A program made the translations under genes and the position numbers. The notes under the pieces are model-generated. The model saw only the letters and a list, made by a program, of their open reading frames with translations, had not been told where the DNA came from and ran no database searches. From positions 4,535,001-4,599,000 of the forward strand of contig NC_010571.1 of assembly GCF_000019965.1 (NCBI RefSeq): a stretch of 64,000 nt of DNA, in the 5' to 3' direction. Below, piece by piece: positions 18,515 through 26,042 of the stretch. Source of the DNA: Opitutus terrae PB90-1 (GTDB taxonomy: Bacteria; Verrucomicrobiota; Verrucomicrobiia; Opitutales; Opitutaceae). Numbering within the stretch: position 1 is the stretch's first letter; each line of letters begins with the position of its first letter.

Positions 18515-19543
18515 ATGGCCACCACGCTCTTCACTCAAAACACCATCGCGTGCATCTGGGATTTCGACAAGACCTTAATCCCGGAGTATATGCAGTCGCC
18601 GCTTTTTCGGCGCTACGGCATCGACGAGGCCACGTTCTGGGAGGAGACGAACAAACTCGCCGAGCACTACCGCCGCCGCGGCTACAAGCTTTCGCCGGAG
18701 ATCAGCTATCTCAATCATTTGCTGACCTACGTGCTGGCCGGTCCGCTCGCCGGACTGAACAACAAGATCCTGCACGAGTGCGGCCGCGAGATTCACTTTT
18801 ATCCCGGGCTGCCGGAATTTTTCGATCGCGCCAAGAAATTCGTGAGCGAACGCGCCGAGTATCAGAAGCACGACATCAAGCTGGAGCATTACGTGGTGAG
18901 CACCGGCATCGCGCCCATGGTCCGCGGCAGTGCGATCGCCAGCCGGCTCGACGGCATCTGGGCGTGCGAGTTCATTGAAAATCCCCTCCAGCCCGGCTTC
19001 CTCCGGCAGAAGGAGCTGCCGCTCGACGACGCTGCGGCGGCGATCGCGCAGATCGGGATGGTGATCGACAACACCACCAAGACTCGCGCGCTCTTCGAGA
19101 TCAACAAGGGCACCAACAAGGATCCGGCGATCGACGTGAACTCGAAGATGGCGGCCGAGGACCGGCGCGTGCCGTTTCAAAACATGATCTACATCGCCGA
19201 TGGCCCGAGCGATGTCCCGAGTTTTTCCGTGGTGAAGAGTAATGGTGGCAAGGCCTACGCGGTCTACAATCCGGACAAACCGGAAGAGTTCGCGCAGAAC
19301 GACCGGCTGCTCCAGTCCGGCCGGATCCACGGCTACGGTCCCGCCGACTATACCGAGAAGAGCAGCACGTCGCAGTGGCTGCGCATGCACATCCACCAGA
19401 TCTGCGACCGGATCGTCACCGACCGCGAGGCGGCCGTCGCGCTGAAAGCCTCGAAGCCTCCGCGGCACCTCAACGCCACTGCCGAGGAACTGGCCGCCCG
19501 GCGAGCGGCGAAGGCGCCGAAGCAGGCGTCGTTTCTCGAGTAG
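18515..19543 (+). CDS. HAD-superfamily phosphatase
   Basis: A 342-residue HAD-fold protein. Motif I is DFDKT (Asp16, Asp18, Thr20), where Asp16 is the nucleophile. A Lys-containing segment follows mid-protein, and motif IV is seen in YIADGPSDVPSF (about residues 228-239), whose two Asp bind Mg. The insert between motif I and the core is long and helical (about 25-120). It resembles phosphoserine-phosphatase-like HAD proteins, but the substrate is unknown. No signal peptide. Transcribed away from prfA; the gap to the convergent FecR gene carries a terminator belonging to the opposite strand. Confidence 0.85.
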   Translation: MATTLFTQNTIACIWDFDKTLIPEYMQSPLFRRYGIDEATFWEETNKLAEHYRRRGYKLSPEISYLNHLLTYVLAGPLAGLNNKILHECGREIHFYPGLPEFFDRAKKFVSERAEYQKHDIKLEHYVVSTGIAPMVRGSAIASRLDGIWACEFIENPLQPGFLRQKELPLDDAAAAIAQIGMVIDNTTKTRALFEINKGTNKDPAIDVNSKMAAEDRRVPFQNMIYIADGPSDVPSFSVVKSNGGKAYAVYNPDKPEEFAQNDRLLQSGRIHGYGPADYTEKSSTSQWLRMHIHQICDRIVTDREAAVALKASKPPRHLNATAEELAARRAAKAPKQASFLE

Positions 19544-19658
19544 CTCGTCGGCGCTCTGGCGTGAGCGCTGAATCTGCGCCGCGCCGATGCCCGGGCCACG
19601 GGTGGTCAGAAATGCCGCCGGCGGTCGGCTGTTCCTCCCCGAACGACTGCTCGCGCGC

Positions 19659-19692
19659 AAAAAAAAGCGCGCTGCGTCGTTCGCAGCGCGCT
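19659..19692 (-). terminator. Intrinsic terminator of the FecR-domain gene
   Basis: A perfect 11-base stem (AGCGCGCTGCG at 19666-19676 with CGCAGCGCGCT at 19682-19692) and a five-base loop. On the minus strand it is followed by eight T residues. It sits 25 bases past the stop of the minus-strand FecR-domain gene. Confidence 0.92.
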
Positions 19693-19717
19693 GGCAGTCG
19701 GACAATCTAAACTCGCA

Positions 19718-21076
19718 TCAACCGACCGGGAGGCCCGAGCCGCTGACCGGCGGGAGGTCCGGCGTGACGATCGGAGGCGGCGGAGGAGGAGCAACCGGAG
19801 GAGCATCCGGCGCGGCGGGCGTCGGCGCCGCCGGCTGGGTCACGTTTTGCGTGACTTCCGTTGCCTGCTGCGTCGCCTGCGTGGCCGTGTCCGTCGCAGT
19901 TGACGCTGCCTGTTGAACGTCAGCTGAAGAAACTTGGGTTTGGAGAGCCGTCGCCGTCGTGCCGGACGCTGCCGCCGCGGCCGCGACGATCTCAGTCGAA
20001 ACCGCCGCCGATTGGCCCTGTGCGACCGCCGCCGTCACCACCGCTGCTGCAACGGTCGCAGCCTGCGTCGGAGCCGCGGTCGTCACCGAGGAGGCGATCG
20101 CCGCCGCTTGCGTCGGAGCGGCAGTCGTCGCCGCCGAGGCGATCGCGGCCGCCTGGGTCGGAGCCACCGTCGTCGCCGCTGCCGCCACCGCCGCCGCCTG
20201 CGCCGGAGCCGCTGCCGCGGCTGCACTGGTCACCGCCGCCGCCGCCGTGGAGGAACCCGCCGCCGAGGAACCTGTGGCGGTCACGGCCGTGACGATCTGC
20301 GTCGTGAAGCTGGCCGCTTCCGCCGGGATCGCAGTCGCAGCCACGCTTATTACCTGCGCCGCGAGGGACGCGGCCGTGTCGGCCGACATGCCACTGGCAA
20401 GATTGTTCTGAACCACCGTGGCGAGCGTGGTGACCGCGGTTTCCACTACCCCGGCCACTTCCGGATTGCTTGCGATCGCCGAGGCGAGCGATACCGGCGG
20501 CTGCGGAGTGCCACCGGGAGGCGTGATGCTGATCTGGCCCGCGCTGATCAAATAGCTGGAGCCGTCCGCCGACGTGAACGTCACCGCGTCCGCCGTGGAG
20601 GCAATCGTGAAGCCATCCGCCGAAACCGTGGCGCTGAAAGCCGTGCCGCGGGCCGCGGCGACGCCCTTCGGCGTGCGCACTCCGTAACGGTTGATCGCTT
20701 TCCGCGCGGGATCGATGGTCGAGACGATGCCGCCCTTCTTGAGGTCGAGCAGCGCCTCTTGCGAGGCCACCTCGGTACCGCGGGTGACCACGTGCAATTT
20801 CTCCATCTTGACGACGGAGTTCGGCTCGATGGCCGCCACTGCGCCAGGGATTGCCTCGACGAAAACCTGCGTGTTCGCCGACGTGGTGATCACCGCGCCC
20901 TGCGGGATAAGCATGCCCGCCGTCACGGGCTTGGCGGCAGCTTCACCAGGGAGCTGCACCTCAGCCGCACCGGTCATACGGACGACCTTGGCCTCGTAGG
21001 CGTACACGCCGGATGCAAAGCTACCTGCTAACAGAGATGTAACCAGAAGTTTTGTGAGCTTGTTCAGGATGTTCAT
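19718..21076 (-). CDS. Exported FecR-domain protein with Ala-rich repeat tail
   Basis: A 452-residue secreted or periplasmic protein with a signal peptide (about 1-26, ending GVYAYEA). A FecR domain covers about residues 30-190 (beta-rich; GVRTPKGVAAARGTAFSA resembles the conserved 'TPxGxAxVRGT' segment). A low-complexity tail follows. It holds at least four imperfect ~15-residue repeats of the type APTQAAAIASAATTA, then a Thr/Gln segment and a Pro-rich end (APPVAPPPPPPIVTP). There is no cytoplasmic sigma-binding part, so it is not a classical anti-sigma factor. The CHASE2 cyclase gene lies just upstream on the same strand, a pairing suggesting envelope sensing. The function of the Ala tail is unknown. 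Confidence 0.8.
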   Translation of the reverse strand: MNILNKLTKLLVTSLLAGSFASGVYAYEAKVVRMTGAAEVQLPGEAAAKPVTAGMLIPQGAVITTSANTQVFVEAIPGAVAAIEPNSVVKMEKLHVVTRGTEVASQEALLDLKKGGIVSTIDPARKAINRYGVRTPKGVAAARGTAFSATVSADGFTIASTADAVTFTSADGSSYLISAGQISITPPGGTPQPPVSLASAIASNPEVAGVVETAVTTLATVVQNNLASGMSADTAASLAAQVISVAATAIPAEAASFTTQIVTAVTATGSSAAGSSTAAAAVTSAAAAAAPAQAAAVAAAATTVAPTQAAAIASAATTAAPTQAAAIASSVTTAAPTQAATVAAAVVTAAVAQGQSAAVSTEIVAAAAAASGTTATALQTQVSSADVQQAASTATDTATQATQQATEVTQNVTQPAAPTPAAPDAPPVAPPPPPPIVTPDLPPVSGSGLPVG

Positions 21077-21328
21077 AAGCTGGAGGAGTCGGAACCGGCT
21101 TACCGGGAGTTCGGGAAGTATCTCTTGATGTCAGATGGAGGCAATTCCTATTTTCGCATCCGGCTTTTCCCGAAGGCATTCTAATATTTTCGCGTGGGCC
21201 TCGCGGTACTCCAGGCCGCGGCCCTTGGAATGACGTAAGTTTCTCCTCTGAGCCGTCGCAAACCGGCCGAATCGGGCCTCCAAGTGAGGTCCGTTGCCCC
21301 CGCCGTCGGGCCCCGCTGCCAGCTCGTG
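21077..21328 (-). other. Gap between cyclase and FecR-domain genes
   Basis: A 252-base stretch without a credible gene. It contains visibly AT-richer DNA around 21140-21200 (e.g. TTCTAATATTTTCGC), which could hold the promoter and leader of the FecR-domain gene. No consensus promoter or terminator could be fixed. Confidence 0.4.
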
Positions 21329-23287
21329 TTATGACGCAGATCCGAGCAGCTCAAACACCCTCACCGGCTGCGCCTTTCCCTTCACCGGAAGCGAGCCGCA
21401 GGGGCGCAACTGGAACGCCTCCGCGAGCAGCGGCTGAAGATTTTCCCCCGCGAGGATCCGCGTGTGCAGCTCTTTGTTCAGACTCTCCAACCGCGAAGCG
21501 AGATTCACTGCGTCGCCGATGGCAGCAAACTCCATCCGGCGGGGCGAGCCGATGTTGCCGATCAGCACGACGCCGTGATTCAGCCCGACGCCCATGGCCA
21601 ACGGAGGTTTTTGTTCGCCCTGCCATTTGGCGTTCAGCTGCGCGAGCGTGGCCTGCATCGCGAGGGCTGCACGCGCCGCCCGCTGCGCGTCGATCGCCAC
21701 GCCTTCGCTCGCCAGATCACCCCAGACAGCCATCACCGCGTCGCCGATGAACTTGTGCAGCGTGCCCCCCTCCGCGTGAATGCACTCCACCATCGCCTCG
21801 AGATATTCGTTGAGCTGCGCAATCAGCAGATCGTCGCGGAGCGATTCCGTCAGGCTCGTGAAATTGCGCAGGTCCGAGAACAGGATCGTCACCGGCCGCC
21901 GTTCGCTGCTCACGGTCGCGATGTTGCGGCCTGATCGCATCATCCTCTCGAGCAGAACCGGCGACAAATAGGTCCCGAACATCTGCTTCACCTGTTCCCG
22001 GGCACGTTGCTCCGCCAGGGCACGCCGAAAGATCACGGTGAACTGCAACGCCAGAAATCCGCCGATTGGCCCGAGCAGCGGGAGCCAGAGGCTGAACTTG
22101 ATCCACGCCGCAAACGCGAGCACCGCATAGCACGCGACCACCAGCACGGTGAAGGTGGCCTCGACGGCGATCGGCCGCCGCAGCCCCAGCGCGAGCCCGC
22201 CATAGCCGACCAAGAGAGCGCCCAGCCAAACGGCCCAACCCGGCGCCACCCGTGCATAGTCGCCGGTCAGCACGTTGTTGACCACGTTCGCGTGCACCAG
22301 CACCAGCGGCGCCGCGGGATTGCGCGGCGTCGGCCCGATGTCCGCCTTGCCGGTCACCACCTGGCCGATGAACACGATCCGTCCGTCCAAGCGCGGCGGC
22401 GGCCGCACGGACGGGACATTGTTCACCAGCTGATCGGTCAACGTGATCATCAACTCGCCGTAGCCATAAGTCGGGAAATCCGGGCCCGCCTCGTTCTGAT
22501 CATACCGGTAGTTCAGCAGAAACCGTCCGTCCCTGGCGATGGGCACGCGCAGCTCGCCGCGATCTTTCGTCGGCAGATAGATCGCGTCCCCCAGCCGAAC
22601 CCGCACCGCGTCGGCGGGCGCGTCGAAGTAGGTCAGCAGCGCCTGCAACGCGAGCGAGGGGTAAACCGCCTCGCCCACCCGCACCAGCAGCGGAATCCGC
22701 CGCCGCAAGCCGTCCTCGCCTGCCGGCGTATCCGCGAATCCATACCAGCTTTCCTTCCTCAGCGCGGGAAACGGCCGGAGCGCGTCCGCGTCGCCGAGCA
22801 GCCGCGTGATCTCGCCTTCCACGTGCCGCAGCGGTTCGGTCGGGCCGCGCTCGGCCTCCGCGCCAGCCTCGGCCGGATCCGGGTTCGTCACGCTCGCGGT
22901 GACGACCTTCACGCCGCTGCGGCGCGCGATGTTGGCCGCGCGCGCCATCGCCGCATCGCCGCCGCCTTCCCGACTCGCATCGAGAATGACGTCCCAGATC
23001 ACCGCCGCGGGTTTCGCCAACGTCAGCAGATTGATCAACTCGCCGTGCACCGCCCGGTCGGGCGGCCAGGCCACGAGGTTCATCTCCGTGGCGTCGCCGA
23101 ACAACACCACCGCAATCCGCGGATCGGGCGGCGGCTGAAAATGCACCCGCACGTTCGTGCGCCAGTCCAGCGTGCGCCATTCCACCCGCTCCACCACGTC
23201 CAGCTGGGTCAACAGCCACGCCAGGCCAAAGCACAGCAGCGGAGACGCGGCGAACCGCCGCCAACCATGAAGCGCTGGAGTCTTCAT
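21329..23287 (-). CDS. CHASE2-domain adenylate/guanylate cyclase
   Basis: A 652-residue membrane class III nucleotide cyclase. An N-terminal helix (about 12-28) is followed by a large extracytoplasmic CHASE2 sensor (about 30-330), about three transmembrane helices (about 345-425) and a C-terminal cyclase domain (about 460-640). Metal-binding aspartates appear in ILFSDLRNFT and KFIGDAVMAVWG, and the Asn/Arg transition-state pair in NLASRLESLN. The Lys before FIGD favours ATP, so cAMP is the likelier product. The ligand is unknown. The FecR-domain protein gene follows on the same strand 252 bases downstream. Confidence 0.9.
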   Translation of the reverse strand: MKTPALHGWRRFAASPLLCFGLAWLLTQLDVVERVEWRTLDWRTNVRVHFQPPPDPRIAVVLFGDATEMNLVAWPPDRAVHGELINLLTLAKPAAVIWDVILDASREGGGDAAMARAANIARRSGVKVVTASVTNPDPAEAGAEAERGPTEPLRHVEGEITRLLGDADALRPFPALRKESWYGFADTPAGEDGLRRRIPLLVRVGEAVYPSLALQALLTYFDAPADAVRVRLGDAIYLPTKDRGELRVPIARDGRFLLNYRYDQNEAGPDFPTYGYGELMITLTDQLVNNVPSVRPPPRLDGRIVFIGQVVTGKADIGPTPRNPAAPLVLVHANVVNNVLTGDYARVAPGWAVWLGALLVGYGGLALGLRRPIAVEATFTVLVVACYAVLAFAAWIKFSLWLPLLGPIGGFLALQFTVIFRRALAEQRAREQVKQMFGTYLSPVLLERMMRSGRNIATVSSERRPVTILFSDLRNFTSLTESLRDDLLIAQLNEYLEAMVECIHAEGGTLHKFIGDAVMAVWGDLASEGVAIDAQRAARAALAMQATLAQLNAKWQGEQKPPLAMGVGLNHGVVLIGNIGSPRRMEFAAIGDAVNLASRLESLNKELHTRILAGENLQPLLAEAFQLRPCGSLPVKGKAQPVRVFELLGSAS

Positions 23288-23383
23288 TCGCGCGGCGACC
23301 CTGCCAATTCACCGCGCAACAACCAAGCGCTTTTCTCCGCGGCCGGCTTGACGGGGCGCTAGTCAGGTTGGGAAACGCGGCAC

Positions 23384-23445
23384 GGGCATCCTGCGCGTGG
23401 ACGGCACTCCGCGCCACAGCCATGGGCGAGACGCCCATGCCACGC
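23384..23445. repeat. Interspersed palindrome, 'GGGCGAGACGCCC' family
   Basis: The core CATGGGCGAGACGCCCATG at 23421-23439 is an inverted repeat, followed by CCACG. A second, decayed arm (CACGGGCATCCTGCGCGTG, from 23391) lies upstream. The element fills most of the gap between the cyclase start and the stop of the lysozyme-like gene. Related copies occur at 30485, 39306 and 57753. Confidence 0.75.
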
Positions 23446-23474
23446 TACGCTACGGAAACCGGCCGCGTTTTTCT

Positions 23475-23936
23475 TTACTCCACGCTGACGAGCCGCGAGC
23501 GATTCATCTCCTGGGCCAGATTGTTCACCCGCGACGCATAGTCGTGGGCCGAGGCCGAGGCGCGTCCGCGCACCGCCGCGGTGAGTCCGCCGTTCCACGC
23601 CAGCGCAATCATGTACGGGGTCGGCGCCACGCCGTTGCGCAGCAACCCGCGCTTCAACCACTCGTAATGCCGCACCGCGACATCCTCCGCCGCGTAGCGA
23701 TTCAGCGCTTCGGCAAAGGGCGCCTTGGTGTGCATGCGCCACGTGCTGCGGCGAAACTGATACGGCCCCAGCTCGCCATATTTGCCCGGCCGGGACGTAT
23801 CATGCGGGTTCTCCACCGCCTGGATCGCCCGCAATATCTCGGCGCGCCCGACCGCGCGCGCGTCGTCCGCCCAGCCGACCGCAAAGAGGGTCGCCAGCAG
23901 GAAAAGCAGCCTGGAGTTGAAGCGGACGTGTTGCAC
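23475..23936 (-). CDS. Small exported lysozyme-fold (transglycosylase-like) protein
   Basis: A 153-residue protein starting at GTG 23936. I chose this start because AGGAG lies nine to five bases upstream and it gives a clean signal peptide (QHVRFNSRLLFLLATLFAVGWADDARA). The mature part has a lysozyme-like helical pattern: AILRAIQAVENP, then GKYGELGPYQFRRSTW with a candidate catalytic Glu, then ALAWNGG, which resembles the AYNGG-type motif of lytic transglycosylases. It could cut peptidoglycan glycan strands, but it is shorter than typical SLT enzymes, so activity is inferred. The gene appears monocistronic, with a palindromic repeat just downstream. Confidence 0.7.
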   Translation of the reverse strand: MQHVRFNSRLLFLLATLFAVGWADDARAVGRAEILRAIQAVENPHDTSRPGKYGELGPYQFRRSTWRMHTKAPFAEALNRYAAEDVAVRHYEWLKRGLLRNGVAPTPYMIALAWNGGLTAAVRGRASASAHDYASRVNNLAQEMNRSRLVSVE

Positions 23937-23939
23937 GCG

Positions 23940-23945
23940 CGCTCC
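23940..23945 (-). promoter_or_regulatory. Ribosome-binding site deciding a GTG start
   Basis: On the minus strand the bases GGTCAGGAGCGCGC immediately precede the GTG at 23936. AGGAG is a good Shine-Dalgarno match at normal spacing and supports this start over an earlier in-frame GTG at 24032. Most other genes in this window lack so clear a site. Confidence 0.6.
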
Positions 23946-24293
23946 TGACCCAAACTGGCCCAAAAAGGTTCGTCGCAGCCGGAAATTTTTCCCGGGAATT
24001 CGGGGGAACCCCGACGTCGTTGCACAATGCACGCCTCGCGTCAGACCGGCCTAGGCATCGCCGGGCCGGCCGGGGCGGATATGCCGATGAGCGGTAAGCT
24101 GCGACGGGTGTGCACTTCCGCGTTTCTGCCAGTGCTCGACACCACACGCTACCGCCGCGGATCGGCGTTAAGACGAGCGAGTGCGTTGCGAGGGTGATCG
24201 CTACACGATTTTTTAAGACGCAGCCTGATTTCGCGGACGATGGGGCCCTGGGCACGTTGGCGCGCACGGGACGATCCCCGTTGCTGCCCCATC

Positions 24294-24851
24294 GTGAGTC
24301 TACCCGAATCCGAACACGCCCGCTGGTTTACCGAAGAAGTGCAGCCGCACGAATCCTCGCTGCGTTCCTATCTGCGGGGGTTGTTTCCCACGCTGACGGA
24401 TGTCGACGACGTGGTCCAAGAATCCTACGCCCGGCTGATTCGCGCGCGCCAAGCGGGTCGGGTCACCTACGCGAAGGCCTTCCTGTTCACCACGGCGCGG
24501 AATGCGGCGCTCGACCTCTTCCGGCGCCGGAAGGTCGTGGCGATCGACGCGGTAGGCGATTTGTCCGACTTGTCCGTCTTGGAGGAAAGGCCGGACGCGG
24601 CGGACGCGGCGGATCACCAGGAACGGCTCGATCTCCTGGCAGAAGCCGTGCGCCTGCTGCCCGACCGCTGCCGCCAAGTCGTTACGCTCCGCCTGCTGTA
24701 TGGACTCTCGCACAAGGAAATCGCCGCCGAGCTCCGCATCTCCGAGCACACGGTCAAGGCACAGCTCGCCAAAGCCATGCGGCGTTGCACCCACTTTTTC
24801 GAGGTGCACGGACTGATTCCCGGCCCGCTCGCGCCCATCGCCGAACCGTGA
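24294..24851 (+). CDS. ECF RNA polymerase sigma factor (FecI-like)
   Basis: A 185-residue sigma-70-family ECF factor. Region 2 is seen in LRGLFPTLTDVDDVVQESYARLIRAR and AFLFTTARNAALDLFRR (about 25-80). Region 4 is seen in LPDRCRQVVTLRLLYGLSHKEIAAEL plus the recognition helix ISEHTVKAQLAKAM (about 115-165). The start is uncertain: GTG 24294 gives the conserved-looking SLPESEHARWF, while ATG 24240 adds 18 residues. The next gene (FecR type) starts by a GTGA overlap, and a TonB receptor with an STN domain follows. That is the FecI-FecR-FecA signalling order, so it probably directs transcription of the receptor gene. Confidence 0.9.
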   Translation: MSLPESEHARWFTEEVQPHESSLRSYLRGLFPTLTDVDDVVQESYARLIRARQAGRVTYAKAFLFTTARNAALDLFRRRKVVAIDAVGDLSDLSVLEERPDAADAADHQERLDLLAEAVRLLPDRCRQVVTLRLLYGLSHKEIAAELRISEHTVKAQLAKAMRRCTHFFEVHGLIPGPLAPIAEP

Positions 24852-25894
24852 AAACGCGTCGCGCATCTTCTCCCGCAGCGGAAGCCATCGAGGCCGAGGC
24901 GGCGGCCTGGCTCGCCCGGCTCGATGGCGGGATCACGCCCGACGAACGCGCCGAGTTCTTTCGCTGGCGCGAAGCCGACTCGCGCCACGCGGCGGCCTTC
25001 GCGCGACTGGAGCAGACGTGGCGCGCCCTGCACGAGCTGCGCAGCTACCGTCCGCTCGCGCGCCTTCATCCCGATCGCGATTTGCTCGCGCCGCCACCGC
25101 GAGGAGTTTTCCGCCGCCGTTTTCCGATGATCGCACTCGCCGCCGCCGCGGCCGTCATCATCGGATGGACGCTCTGGTCGTGGGCGCCCCGCTCGCTGCA
25201 GAACGGCGGTTCGGGCGCCACGCAGATCTTCGCCACGACCAGCGGCGGCTACGAGCGGCTCACGCTGTCGGACGGTTCCGTGGTCGAACTCAACGGTCAA
25301 AGCGAGGTGCGCGTCGCCTATCGGCCCGAAGAACGCCGGATCCAGCTCACGCGCGGCGAAGCCCACTTCATCGTGGCCAAGAATCACGCGCGGCCCTTCA
25401 TCGTGACTGCGGACAAGGTCGCCGTGCGCGCGGTGGGCACCGCCTTCGACGTCCGACTCGCCGACCGCGCGACCGAGGTGCTCGTAACCGAAGGCCGGGT
25501 TCAGCTCGATCATCCAGGCTCGCGGAACCCGCCCGCGACCGGCGCAGTCGCCGCTCCCGCCACGCTCGACGCCGGCTGGCGCGCCGTCGTCGGTCACGCC
25601 AGCGGGGAGCCTCTCGCGCTCGAGCAGCTTTCCGCCGCCGCCATCAGCGAAGCGCTCGCCTGGCAACGGCCGCGGCTCGTGTTCACCGAAACGCCGCTGC
25701 GCGAGGTGATCGCCCGGTTCAACCAGCACAATCGCGTGCAGCTCGCGCTCGCCGATCCCGAGCTCGGATCGCTGCCCGTCGGCGGCAGCTTTCGCGCGGA
25801 AAATGTCGACGCCTTCGTGCGCCTGCTCACGAGCAATGGCGAACTCGTCGCGGAGCCGGCCGGCGATGTCATCGTGCTTCGGCGCGTTCGCTGA
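24848..25894 (+). CDS. FecR-family anti-sigma factor / transmembrane regulator
   Basis: A 348-residue single-pass protein. The N-terminal cytoplasmic part (about 1-90) has the sigma-interaction motif seen in FecR proteins (EAAAWLARLDGGITPDERAEFFRWREADSRHAAAF). A transmembrane helix spans about 92-114. The periplasmic FecR domain (about 125-240, with RLTLSDGSVVELNGQSEV and VRAVGTAFDVRL) is followed by a C-terminal STN-like module (about 270-348). It starts at GTG 24848 within the sigma gene's stop (GTGA, four-base overlap), so the two are translationally coupled. It would pass the receptor's ligand-bound signal to the sigma factor. Confidence 0.92.
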   Translation: MKTRRASSPAAEAIEAEAAAWLARLDGGITPDERAEFFRWREADSRHAAAFARLEQTWRALHELRSYRPLARLHPDRDLLAPPPRGVFRRRFPMIALAAAAAVIIGWTLWSWAPRSLQNGGSGATQIFATTSGGYERLTLSDGSVVELNGQSEVRVAYRPEERRIQLTRGEAHFIVAKNHARPFIVTADKVAVRAVGTAFDVRLADRATEVLVTEGRVQLDHPGSRNPPATGAVAAPATLDAGWRAVVGHASGEPLALEQLSAAAISEALAWQRPRLVFTETPLREVIARFNQHNRVQLALADPELGSLPVGGSFRAENVDAFVRLLTSNGELVAEPAGDVIVLRRVR

Positions 25895-26042
25895 AGCCGG
25901 CCGCCGACATGGCGCTGTCGCCAGTTTTCGCCTACGCTCGATCGCTGGAGTCCGCCCCACGCCCACCGGCCGGCGTAGCCCGTCGCGACGCGTGGCTCGT
26001 CTCATCGTGTGACTGGTTTTCCCCCACGCCCGCCAGTCGCGC

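Noticed and set aside
20000-20290. Alanine/arginine-rich frames on the plus strand over the FecR-domain gene
   Set aside because: They only reflect the repeated GCC/GCG codons of the Ala-rich tail on the other strand.
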